DNA of 64,000 bases from CAVTWH01 sp963850915. Lineage in GTDB: Bacteria > Actinomycetota > Actinomycetes > Mycobacteriales > Micromonosporaceae. The notes under the pieces are model-generated. The model made no database searches, was not told the origin of the DNA, and saw only the letters and a program-made list of their open reading frames with translations. The stretch covers positions 930,001 to 994,000 of the forward strand of contig CAWKND010000005.1 of NCBI GenBank assembly GCA_963850915.1, read 5' to 3'. Shown here in pieces: positions 51,490 through 61,472 of the stretch (position 1 is its first letter; every line of letters begins with the position of its first letter). Position numbers and translations under genes: made by a program.

Positions 51490-51815
51490 GGAGTGCTCCC
51501 CTTCTCGCGGTCACCGGGGTGTGGGTATGTGCTGCGGCGCGTGTCCCGCGTGCCGGTTGGAACCGTCCCGACCGAGGCACGCACGACACGCCCGCCAGAG
51601 TGTACGGGTAGCCTCCCCCATCCGGGTGAGGTAGGCGGCACAACTGTGTCCGGGAAACTGTGCCCGAGAAATCGCGTTTCAGCCAGCCGCTAGGCTCTGT
51701 TCCAAGCGACTTGTTACCCGACGGGCATCAATGACCCGCACGGGTGGGGCGCTTGGGGATCCTGGTACGGATTCCGGGGATCCGGTCGCTGAGCTGGACG
51801 CGTGGGAGGTGTGGC
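51490..51815. other. Divergent intergenic region, no gene seen
   Basis: This 326-bp gap lies between the cyclophilin array (minus) and the glyoxalase-II-like gene (plus). A -10-like TAGGCT lies near 51692. The reading frame of the downstream gene is open back to 51744, but the preferred start is later. No repeat or hairpin of note was found. Confidence 0.5.
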
Positions 51816-52502
51816 GTGCTCGTCGAGGGCTTCCCGGCGGACAACTTCGGTACCAACTGCTATGTCGTCGCGGTCGGGCCGGGTGAACAGTGCCTGGTGA
51901 TCGACCCGGGCATGGGGGTACTCGACCAGCTGGACGAGATCCTGGAGCGGCACCGGCTGCGGCCGGCCGCTGTCGTACTTACCCACGGGCACCTGGACCA
52001 CACGTTCTCGGTCACCCCGGTCTGTGGCGCCCGGGGCATCCCGGCCTACATCCACCCGGCCGACCGCGAGTTGCTGGCGTATCCGGAGAAGGGGCTGTCC
52101 CGGGAGTTGAACCAGCTGTTCGCCGGCCGGTTGACGATGACCGAGCCGGACGACGTGCAGCCGCTGGTCGACGGCGGCTCGCTCAGCATCGCCGGGGTCG
52201 AGCTGACCGTGGACCACGCACCCGGCCACACCGCCGGGTCGGTACTGCTGCGTACGCACAACGGGCAGGAGCCGCTGTGCCTGAGCGGGGACGTGCTGTT
52301 CGCCGGCTCCATCGGGCGCTGCGACCTGCCCGGCGGGGACGCGGCAGCGATGCTGGTGAGCCTGCGCGACAAGGTGCTCCCGCTCGCCGACGACACGGTC
52401 GTACTCCCCGGCCACGGCCCCTCCACCACCATCGGCCGCGAGCGCGCGAGCAACCCGTACCTGCGGGAGCTGGCCGCGCCGGCCCCCAACCGAGGCTGGT
52501 AA
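51816..52502 (+). CDS. Metallo-beta-lactamase-fold hydrolase (glyoxalase II-like)
   Basis: The 228-residue protein has the binuclear zinc motif LTHGHLDHTFSV near 54-65 and, further on, APGHTAGSV, LSGDVLFAGSIGRCDL and VLPGHGPSTTIGRE. This is the order of the glyoxalase II/YcbL group. A homologue sits between ppiB and hisS in mycobacteria. The substrate is unproven and may be a thioester such as a mycothiol conjugate. The GTG at 51816 with GGGAGGTG fits the family start, and hisS begins eight bases after the stop. Confidence 0.88.
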   Translation: MLVEGFPADNFGTNCYVVAVGPGEQCLVIDPGMGVLDQLDEILERHRLRPAAVVLTHGHLDHTFSVTPVCGARGIPAYIHPADRELLAYPEKGLSRELNQLFAGRLTMTEPDDVQPLVDGGSLSIAGVELTVDHAPGHTAGSVLLRTHNGQEPLCLSGDVLFAGSIGRCDLPGGDAAAMLVSLRDKVLPLADDTVVLPGHGPSTTIGRERASNPYLRELAAPAPNRGW

Positions 52503-52510
52503 CCACCGAA

Positions 52511-53869
52511 ATGGCAAAGCCCACCGCCAAGAATTCGTCGTCGATCTCCGGCTTTCCGGAGTGGCTGCCCGGCCAGCGGATGGTCGAGCAGCAGCTGACC
52601 GACCGGATCCGGCGCACCTTCGAGCTGTACGGCTTCGCGCCGCTGGAGACCCGTGCCGTCGAGCCGCTGGACCAGCTCCTGCGTAAGGGCGAGACCTCCA
52701 AGGAGGTGTACCTACTCCGCCGCCTGCAGAGTGACCACGCCGAGGCCGACGAAGTCGGGCTCGGTTTGCACTTCGACCTGACCGTCCCGTTCGCCCGGTT
52801 CGTGCTGGAGAACTCGGGTCGGCTGGCGTTCCCGTTCCGCCGGTACCAGATCCAGAAGGTCTGGCGCGGCGAACGCCCGCAGGAGGGGCGCTACCGCGAG
52901 TTCACCCAGGCCGACATCGACATCGTGGATCGGGACACGCTGCCCTTCCACTACGAGGTCGAGATCCCGCTGGTGATCATCGACGCGCTCAGCGCGCTGC
53001 CCATCCCGCCGGTACGGGTGCAGGTGAACAACCGCCGGCTGTGTGAGGGCTTCTACCGTGGCCTCGGGCTGGCCGACCCGGACGCGGCACTGCGCGCGGT
53101 GGACAAGCTCGACAAGATCGGGCCGCAGCGGGTGGCCGACCTGCTGGTGGAGGCCACCGGCGCCTCGGCGGCACAGGCGAAGGCGTGCCTGGCGTTGGCC
53201 GAGATCTCCGCCGACGATGCCTCGTTCGTGGACGCGGTACGGGCGCTCGGGGTGAAGGACCCGCTGCTCGACCAGGGCCTGGAGGAGCTGGCCCGGGTGG
53301 TCGAGGCGGCCCGCGAGCACGCGCCGGGGAAGCTGGTCGCCGAGTTGAAGATCGCCCGGGGACTGGACTACTACACCGGTACCGTCTACGAGACCCAGCT
53401 GCTCGGGTACGAGCGGTTCGGCTCGGTCTGCTCCGGTGGCCGGTACGACAACCTGGCCACCTCGGGTACCGAGAGCTTCCCCGGCGTCGGCATCTCGATC
53501 GGGGTGACCCGGATGCTCGGCGTGCTGTTCGGGGCCGGCGCGCTGGCCAGCAGCCGCTCGGTACCGACCTGCGTGCTGGTGGCGCTGCCCGACGAGGAGT
53601 CCCGGCCGGCCTGTGACCGGATCGCGGCCAGCCTGCGCAGTCGGGGAGTTGCCACCGAGGTGGCCCCGGTACCGGCCAAGTTCGGCAAGCAGATCCGCTT
53701 CGCCGAGCGGCGTGGCATCCCGTACGTGTGGTTCCCGGGACTGGCCGGCGGCGAGAGCACCGGACCGGATCAGGTCAAGGACATCCGTTCGGGTACCCAG
53801 GAGGATGCCGTCGCCACCGACTGGCTGCCGCCGGCCGACGACCTGGCCCCGACGATCACCGCTGCCTGA
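52511..53869 (+). CDS. hisS: Histidyl-tRNA synthetase
   Basis: The 452-residue class II synthetase charges tRNA-His. It has motif 1 around FELYGFAPLETRAVEPLDQLL, motif 2 FRRYQIQKVWRGERPQEGRYREFTQADIDIV near 104-134, the HisRS-specific ARGLDYYTGTVYE near 283-295, GGRYDNL near 312-318 and a C-terminal anticodon-binding domain. The ATG at 52511 is eight bases after the preceding gene. aspS follows 92 bp later, the usual actinobacterial order. Confidence 0.95.
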   Translation: MAKPTAKNSSSISGFPEWLPGQRMVEQQLTDRIRRTFELYGFAPLETRAVEPLDQLLRKGETSKEVYLLRRLQSDHAEADEVGLGLHFDLTVPFARFVLENSGRLAFPFRRYQIQKVWRGERPQEGRYREFTQADIDIVDRDTLPFHYEVEIPLVIIDALSALPIPPVRVQVNNRRLCEGFYRGLGLADPDAALRAVDKLDKIGPQRVADLLVEATGASAAQAKACLALAEISADDASFVDAVRALGVKDPLLDQGLEELARVVEAAREHAPGKLVAELKIARGLDYYTGTVYETQLLGYERFGSVCSGGRYDNLATSGTESFPGVGISIGVTRMLGVLFGAGALASSRSVPTCVLVALPDEESRPACDRIAASLRSRGVATEVAPVPAKFGKQIRFAERRGIPYVWFPGLAGGESTGPDQVKDIRSGTQEDAVATDWLPPADDLAPTITAA

Positions 53870-53961
53870 CCTACCGACCCTTCCCGCCGGGCGGCCCGGC
53901 GCGCTCTGGAAGAATGCGTCTCACGTGCGTGTCATGCGCGCGTCAATGAGGAGGAGTACCC

Positions 53962-55818
<1,857 letters not shown>

Positions 55819-55840
55819 GTCCCGTCCACAGTGGACAGTC

Positions 55841-55875
55841 GAGCCCGGGATGACCGTGATGGTCGTCCCGGGCTC
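55841..55875 (+). terminator. Hairpin terminator after aspS
   Basis: A 14-bp stem with one wobble position pairs 55841-55854 (GAGCCCGGGATGAC) with 55862-55875, around a 7-nt loop. A smaller dyad GTCCAC-A-GTGGAC precedes it at 55824-55836. No T-run follows. The remaining gap to 56113 shows no further gene. Confidence 0.7.
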
Positions 55876-56113
55876 GCTGCCTTCGTCGCGGTCTCCCGCC
55901 CGCCACCGCGGCGGCTGCCGGACGGGCGGGTCGTGGCGCCGCCGGGCGGGCGGCGAAATGTGGACTGTCGGCTCGACTGTTCGGTCAGGGTTTGCGCACT
56001 GTCGGCGTGTCGATTGACTCGACCCCCGCCCGGCCTCACCGTGTGAACGCCATCGGCGCGTCGTCCGGAGTGGACGATGGCCGACCCCGAACGCTCCCTT
56101 GGAGGGAAGCGCC

Positions 56114-56848
56114 ATGCCTGAGGCGCACGACCAACGGACGACCCTGCACATCCTCACTCACGTGCCCGAGCACGAGCCGCGTGAGGATGACCCGCACTAC
56201 CACCTGTTCGAGCAGGTCAAGGCCCGGATGAAGCGGCAGGGTCTGTGGCGTTGCGCGATCAACGACGACTACTGCGGCGGCAACGTCGAGCTGCACCACT
56301 CGCACATCGAGTTCTCCCAGATCAACGCGACCGATATGGAGAAAGTCAACGCGCAGCTCGGGCTGCACCTGGAGAAGGACGCCGACTTCCAGGAGTGGAT
56401 CGAGTCGCCGGGCAACCTGGAGCCGCTGTGCGCGGTACACCACCGTACCCACTTCGGGATCCACGTGATCCCGGGGCCGCTGTGGGAGCCGCTGCGCTTC
56501 CGGGCCAAGGGCTCGAAGCCGTCCGCGGAGTTCCAGACGGCGGACGAGGCGGAGGCCGACCCGGACAACACAGTCGTCGAGAAGACCGTGAAGACCACCA
56601 CCACCCGCCGCCGGCCCACGGCCAAGGGCGTGGAGTCGGACACGAAGACCGACGTGAAGACCGCGGTGAAGGTGGTCGCACCCGATCACCACACGGTGGA
56701 GCACAAGGTCGAGCACAAGACGGCGGTGGAGCACAAGGAGGCGACCGTGCCGCACCCGCGTACCGGCGAGGAGCACAGCACGGCCGACCACCCCGCGCCG
56801 GCCCGCAAGAAGAAGGGCTTCTTCGGCCGCTTGTTCACCAACGACTGA
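56114..56848 (+). CDS. HNH-like zinc-binding protein with charged tail
   Basis: The N-terminal 130 residues of this 244-residue protein contain CAINDDYCGGNVELHHSHIEFSQ-like spacing (two cysteines, then HHxH) and NLEPLCAVHHRTHFGIHVIP. This is the pattern of small HNH endonuclease-like domains. Residues 140-244 are a hydrophilic Lys/Thr/His/Glu tail with VEHKVEHKTAVEHKE repeats, ending KKKGFFGRLFTND. Nuclease activity is plausible but not shown. GGAGGGAAG precedes the ATG. The last 21 bases are repeated twice more after the stop. Confidence 0.65.
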   Translation: MPEAHDQRTTLHILTHVPEHEPREDDPHYHLFEQVKARMKRQGLWRCAINDDYCGGNVELHHSHIEFSQINATDMEKVNAQLGLHLEKDADFQEWIESPGNLEPLCAVHHRTHFGIHVIPGPLWEPLRFRAKGSKPSAEFQTADEAEADPDNTVVEKTVKTTTTRRRPTAKGVESDTKTDVKTAVKVVAPDHHTVEHKVEHKTAVEHKEATVPHPRTGEEHSTADHPAPARKKKGFFGRLFTND

Positions 56849-56890
56849 CGCTTGTTCACCAACGACTGACGCTTGTTCACCAACGACTGA
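56828..56890. repeat. 21-bp tandem repeat (3 perfect copies) containing the stop codon of the HNH-like gene
   Basis: The final seven codons of the HNH-like gene, including TGA (56828-56848), are copied exactly at 56849-56869 and 56870-56890. Because 21 is a multiple of three, the extra TGAs are in frame as back-up stops. CTGATCAG at 56887-56894 recurs at 56901-56908. Confidence 0.95.
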
Positions 56891-56984
56891 TCAGCGCCGA
56901 CTGATCAGTGGAGTTTGCCACTGTGGCCGGTGGGGTATCTCGGGGTCGACCCGATCCTGATTACCCCACCCCCCGGAGGCCCCC

Positions 56985-57161
56985 GTGCTGGCGATCATCG
57001 CGGCGATCGTTTTCCTCATCGCACTGCTGTTCCAGCTGACTGGTTCCCACGCGGACGCCCTCAACTGGCAGAGTCTCGTGATCATCGGCCTCATCCTGGT
57101 GGCCCTGCACATGGGCGGCGCGCTCGGCTGGGGCGCCCGGTACGGCGGCCGGCGCCGCTGA
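56985..57161 (+). CDS. Small two-helix membrane protein
   Basis: The 58-residue ORF has a good ribosome binding site (CGGAGG, seven bases before the GTG). It encodes two hydrophobic helices, LAIIAAIVFLIALLFQL (2-18) and SLVIIGLILVALHMGGAL (30-47), ending in RYGGRRR. Small membrane proteins of this form are widespread in actinomycetes with no known role. It lies alone between the 21-bp repeats and rarA. Confidence 0.7.
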   Translation: MLAIIAAIVFLIALLFQLTGSHADALNWQSLVIIGLILVALHMGGALGWGARYGGRRR

Positions 57162-57248
57162 ACCGCCGCTCCACCCGACCGACACCACTAGATCAGCAAA
57201 ACGCCCGGCCCGGCTGCTTCGGCAGTCGGGCCGGTAGTCTTTCCGCCG

Positions 57249-58751
57249 ATGGACTCCGACGCGCTGTTCCCCCTCGACCCGCCCCCGGTACGGGCCGGTG
57301 CGGCTGATGCTGCGCCCGCCGGGCTCGGCCGGTCCGAGTTCGTGGCCACCGCGCCGGACTCGCCGCTGGCCGTCCGGATGCGCCCGGCCAGTCTGGACGA
57401 GCTGGTCGGGCAGGAGCACCTGCTGGCCCCGGGCGCGCCGCTGCGCCAACTGGTGGACGGCGGGGCGATGGTCTCCACCATCCTGTGGGGGCCGCCCGGT
57501 ACCGGGAAGACGACGATCGCCCACCTGGTCGCGGCAGCCGCGGACCGGCGGTTCGTGGCGCTGTCCGCGCTCTCCGCCGGAGTCAAGGACGTGCGCGCGG
57601 TGATCGACACCGCCCGCAAGGCGCGCCGGAGCGGGGCGCCGCCGACCGTACTCTTCATCGACGAGGTACACCGCTTCTCCAAGACACAGCAGGATTCGCT
57701 GCTCGCGGCGGTGGAGGACCGTACCGTCACGCTGCTCGCCGCGACCACGGAGAACCCGTACTTCTCGGTCATCTCGCCACTGCTGTCCCGGTGCGTACTG
57801 CTCACGCTGAAGCCACTGGACGACGCCGTGGTGCGTACCCTCGTGCGCCGCGCGTTGACCGACAAGCGCGGCCTGGCCGGTACCGTCGTGCTCGCCCCCG
57901 ACGCCGAGGAGCACCTGGTCCGGCTGGCCGGCGGTGACGTCCGCAAGGCGCTCACCGCACTCGAGGCCGCGGCCGGGGCAGCTACCGGCGCGGCGGCTGC
58001 CGGTTCGACCGAGCCGGTCGAGGTGGATCTTGCCGCCGTCGAGAAGGCGGTCGACGTCGCGGCCCTGCGCTACGACCGGGACGGCGACGGCCACTACGAC
58101 GTGACCAGCGCGTTCATCAAGAGCCTGCGCGGCTCGGATGTGGACGCCGCACTGCACTACCTGGCCCGGATGCTGGTGGCCGGGGAGGATCCGCGGTTCG
58201 TGGCCCGTCGGTTGGTGATCTTCGCGAGCGAGGACGTCGGGATGGCCGACCCGTCCGCGCTGCTCACTGCTACTGCGGCGGCCCAGGCGGTACAGCTGAT
58301 TGGGCTGCCCGAGGCGCAGCTGAACCTGGCGCACGCGGTGGTACACCTGGCAACGGCGCCGAAGTCCAACGCGGTCACCAGTGCGCTCGGCGCCGCGATG
58401 GAGGACGTACGGGCCGGGCGTGCCGGACTGGTACCGGCGCACCTGCGCGACGCACACTATGCGGGCGCCAAGAAGATCGGCCACGGCGGCGGGTACACCT
58501 ACCCGCACGACGATCCGCGGGGCGTGGTCACCCAGCAGTACCCGCCGGACGAAGTGGTGGGCCGCGACTACTACCGACCCACGGCACACGGTGCCGAGCG
58601 GGCGGTCAGCGAGCGGCTGCCCCGGCTACGGCGGGTCATCCGTGGCGGTCCGGCCCCGGACGGCACCGACGACCGCGGCCCGGCGGGGGACCGTAGCCAG
58701 GGCGAGGAGCGCAGCACGGTCGAAGACCGCAGCCAGGAGGAGGAGCAGTGA
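57249..58751 (+). CDS. rarA: Replication-associated recombination ATPase RarA/MgsA
   Basis: The 500-residue AAA+ protein acts at stalled replication forks. Walker A is GPPGTGKTT near 80-88 and Walker B VLFIDEVHRFSKTQQD near 133-148. Then come AATTENPYFSVISPLLSR (sensor 1 and arginine finger) and the MgsA-specific DASFVARR-like and EDVGMADPSAL segment near 330. The C-terminal 45 residues are hydrophilic with DRSQGEERS/DRSQEEEQ imperfect repeats. The TGA overlaps the GTG of the next gene. Confidence 0.92.
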   Translation: MDSDALFPLDPPPVRAGAADAAPAGLGRSEFVATAPDSPLAVRMRPASLDELVGQEHLLAPGAPLRQLVDGGAMVSTILWGPPGTGKTTIAHLVAAAADRRFVALSALSAGVKDVRAVIDTARKARRSGAPPTVLFIDEVHRFSKTQQDSLLAAVEDRTVTLLAATTENPYFSVISPLLSRCVLLTLKPLDDAVVRTLVRRALTDKRGLAGTVVLAPDAEEHLVRLAGGDVRKALTALEAAAGAATGAAAAGSTEPVEVDLAAVEKAVDVAALRYDRDGDGHYDVTSAFIKSLRGSDVDAALHYLARMLVAGEDPRFVARRLVIFASEDVGMADPSALLTATAAAQAVQLIGLPEAQLNLAHAVVHLATAPKSNAVTSALGAAMEDVRAGRAGLVPAHLRDAHYAGAKKIGHGGGYTYPHDDPRGVVTQQYPPDEVVGRDYYRPTAHGAERAVSERLPRLRRVIRGGPAPDGTDDRGPAGDRSQGEERSTVEDRSQEEEQ

Positions 58752-60326
58752 CCGGACCGCAGCACCCCGAGGCAGGCGACGCCGACGGGCAGCGCCGGGC
58801 CGCCGGCGGGGACTGGGCCGACGACGCCGACTCCACCGCCCGGATGCGCCGCATCAGTGGCGGCCGGCGCGGTCGCGAGCGGTTCAGCGAGACCGGGGCA
58901 CACCCGACCGTGCCGCCGCCCGCCCAGCCAACCCCACCCGAGCGCCCCGCGCCGCGCGGAGTGGCGCCGGGCAGCCGGTTCGTCTCGATGCGGGGGGTAC
59001 GCGGTACCCCGGCGCCCGGTGAGCCGGTACCCGGGGAGGTACCGCCGCCCGCTGGCCGTGCCGGTCGGCCGGGACCGGTCGAGGCACGGGGCTACGAGGC
59101 GCCGGAGCGGGAGGTACGCCGGCGTGGCCCCGGTGCGCCCGGCCCTGAGCAGCCGGTACGCCGTACCGGCCAGCCGCCGGTAGCTCCGCGCCGGGCACCC
59201 GGGCCACCGCCTGTGGGCCGCAACGCGCAGGTACCCCCAGGCGCTCCGGTCTCCGGCGCGCCGCGCCCACCCGGCCCGCCCCACGGCGACGTGCCCCGTA
59301 GCGACCTGCCACCCGACCCGGCGCGCCGCCCCGGCCCGCGCGGTGACGGCGTGGCGTGGACCGAGATCCCCAGCTCCGAGCAGCCGATCGTGCGCCGTCG
59401 GGTACCCCCGGCACGGCCACAGCCCGGCGCCCGTCCCGGCGCTCCGGTTCCCGGCCGGCCCCCGGGCCCGGTACCCCCGGCCCGCCGGGTGCCCGGCCCC
59501 GACCAGCCTGCCCCCGGCCGCCCGGGCCCGGCCCGTCCAGGCCCCGACCGGCCCGGGCTCGACCGACCGGGACCAGACCGCCCCGCCCTGGATCGGCCCG
59601 CCCTGGATCGGCCCGCCTTGCCCGACCCGGCCCCGGGTCGCTCCGCCGCGCACCGGGGTACCGGTCGACGGCGCCGTACCGCCCCGTACCCGGCCGGTCG
59701 CCAGCGGGCAGCCGGTCGCCAACGCCGAGCCGACGGCCGGCCGGGCGGCACCCACCGAGGCACAGCGGCGTCGGGCGGTACTCACCACGGTGGTCGCGGT
59801 ACTGGCGCTGCTGCTGGTACTGCCGGTGGCGCTGCTGGTACGCCAGCGGCTGGCCGACCCGCTCGCCGGGCAGCTGGACGCGCTCGGCGTACCGGCGGCC
59901 GTCGACCTGCACCACGCCGACGACCACGGGCAGAGCCCGTACTGCGTGGACACCTGTGCCTGGCTCAAGCGGATCTACCAGTCGGGCCAGCCGGCGCAGC
60001 AGACCGACACGGTGTTCCGTTCGGCGCTGACCGCGCACGGCTGGCGTACCGCGAAGGGCACCTGCCCCAAGCCGGCCGACGGAAGCTACAGCTGCTGGCA
60101 GCGCGACCAGTACGTGCTTGACCTGTGGGTACGCCCGGCCAACTGCGACAGCTCGGCCTACCACCCGCTGCCGGTACCGTCGGAGTCGGTCCCACCGGCC
60201 GAGGGTGATGTGGAGCCGAGCGCCGAGCCCAGCCCGACCGGCCCGGCCAGCGCGCAGTGCCCGACCGCCCAGGCCAGCGTGCAACTGGCCAACGCCGCCG
60301 ACCCGGTCTGGCGCTCCCAGCACTGA
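58748..60326 (+). pseudogene. Pro-rich single-pass membrane protein, frameshifted
   Basis: The frame from the GTG at 58748 (overlapping the rarA stop) encodes a hydrophilic then Pro/Arg/Gly-rich region with DRPALDRPAL repeats to about 59640. A frame one base later carries RRRAVLTTVVAVLALLLVLPVALLV, a transmembrane helix, and an external domain with paired cysteines (SPYCVDTCAWLKRIY, GTCPKPADGSYSCWQRD), ending at 60326. Together they make one protein of about 525 residues, so a net +1 shift lies in the Pro-rich tract near 59600-59665. Function unknown. The 3' end is repeated downstream. Confidence 0.65.
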
Positions 60327-60410
60327 AGCCCACCAGCACTGAAGCCGCCCAGCACTGAAGCCGCCCAGCACTGAAGCCGCCTGTCCCCGAAACCGCCCAG
60401 CACTGAAGCC
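60318..60410. repeat. 16-bp tandem repeat copying the gene 3' end and stop
   Basis: CAGCACTGAAGCC, which contains the final CAG CAC TGA codons, occurs at 60318, 60334, 60350, 60366 and 60398. This is a 16-bp period with one degenerate unit. Because 16 is not a multiple of three, the copied TGAs fall in all three frames, closing any shifted reading. Confidence 0.93.
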
Positions 60411-60573
60411 AAACCAGCCGCTGAGGCGGCAGTAGGCCAGTGCGACACCCGGGTACCGGCGGTGTTGTGGTGGCCCGAGTTTCGTAATCCGTCACGGACG
60501 GTACTGTCAACCCGTTGGCCAAGGGGAAGATCCGGGCCGGGCGTGGGGCTGCCGTAGTGAGAAGAGGTTTGGC

Positions 60574-61029
60574 GTGGACGCTGGAGACGTGGCCGGGCTG
60601 ATCGCCGCAGGAGCGTTCCTCATGCTGGTGTTGGTACTGGCGGTACCGATCCTGCGGCTGCGCCGGACGGTCGACGCGGCTACCCAGATGATCAATGATG
60701 TGAACGACCAGACCGGGCCGCTGCTGGGCAATCTCAACCAGACGGTGCTCGGGCTGAACTCCACCATCGGCCAGGTGGGTACCTCGCTCGACGGGGTGAA
60801 CCTGCAGTTGGAGCGGCTGGACACGATCACCGGACACGCCGCCACCGTCTCGGCCAACGTCGCCAACCTGGCCACCGTGGTTACCCAGACGGCATCGAAC
60901 CCGCTGGTGAAGGTGGCCGCTTTCGGTTACGGGGTGCGGAAAGCATCCGCCGCGCGGCACGCGGCCGAAGAGGACAAAGAGGTGCGTGCCGAGGTCAAGG
61001 CGCGGCGCCGGTTCCGCCGCGGCCGGTAG
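60574..61029 (+). CDS. DUF948-type membrane protein
   Basis: The 151-residue protein has an N-terminal membrane helix (LIAAGAFLMLVLVLAVPIL, about 8-26) followed by a long helical DUF948-like region: TVDAATQMINDVNDQTGPLLGNLN, then QLERLDTITGHAATVSANVANL. A basic tail closes it. The gene commonly precedes a small membrane protein and alaS in actinobacteria. A GTG start follows GAAGAGG. Confidence 0.78.
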   Translation: MDAGDVAGLIAAGAFLMLVLVLAVPILRLRRTVDAATQMINDVNDQTGPLLGNLNQTVLGLNSTIGQVGTSLDGVNLQLERLDTITGHAATVSANVANLATVVTQTASNPLVKVAAFGYGVRKASAARHAAEEDKEVRAEVKARRRFRRGR

Positions 61030-61171
61030 GCCCGCTGGCTGCGCCGGCCGGTAGGTTCAGCGGCCGGGCGGTTTCCAGGGCGGTGGCCGCCGCGGTCATC
61101 GGCTGTGCGCCGGTGGCTGCGCGGCCGGTGGCTCCGGCCGCGGGAGACGAGACATCACGAGAGGGGTACCC

Positions 61172-61423
61172 ATGAAACGGGTGTTGTGGCTGGGCATCGG
61201 CCTCGCCGTTGGTGCGCTGGTGTTCCGCGCCGTGTCCCGCAAGGCGCGCGCGTACACGCCCAGCGGCCTCGTCGAGTCGGCCCGGGATTCCGCTGGCGGG
61301 CTCGTGGAGAGTGTCCGTAGCTTTATAGACGACGTACGGGACGGCATGGCTGAGCGGGAGGACGAGATCCACACCGCTTTCCTGGAAGGCGTCTCGCTGG
61401 AGGAGGGCGACTACCGCCGATGA
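61172..61423 (+). CDS. Small membrane protein (DUF6167-like) upstream of alaS
   Basis: The 83-residue protein has one N-terminal helix (RVLWLGIGLAVGALVFRAVS) and an amphipathic charged remainder ending EEGDYRR. It is regularly found between the DUF948 gene and alaS, with no assigned function. GAGAGGGG lies upstream of the ATG. Its TGA overlaps an ATG that opens a 16-codon ORF leading to alaS. Confidence 0.75.
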   Translation: MKRVLWLGIGLAVGALVFRAVSRKARAYTPSGLVESARDSAGGLVESVRSFIDDVRDGMAEREDEIHTAFLEGVSLEEGDYRR

Positions 61424-61472
61424 AGCTGGTAGCGCCGACGAACCTGGGAGAGGGCGACTACCGCCGATGAAG
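61403..61472. repeat. 23-bp direct duplication spanning a stop codon and the alaS start
   Basis: A 23-bp segment at 61403-61425 (end of the small membrane protein gene, its TGA and the following AAG) is perfectly repeated at 61450-61472, 47 bp on. The second copy supplies the ATGAAG that begins alaS. The repeat therefore joins gene end and gene start. Confidence 0.92.
61420..61470 (+). CDS. 16-codon leader ORF linking the small membrane protein gene to alaS
   Basis: The ORF encodes MKLVAPTNLGEGDYRR. Its ATG overlaps the upstream TGA (ATGA at 61420-61423) and its TGA overlaps the alaS ATG (ATGA at 61467-61470). The peptide ends in the same EGDYRR as the upstream protein because of the 23-bp duplication. 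Translation is not proven. The double overlap would let ribosomes pass by re-initiation from one gene to the other. Confidence 0.45.
   Translation: MKLVAPTNLGEGDYRR

Noticed and set aside
58884..60371. A 495-codon minus-strand frame opposite the Pro-rich gene
   Set aside because: It consists of Gly/Arg/Ala runs without motifs and has no ribosome binding site. The plus-strand reading has a membrane helix and paired cysteines.
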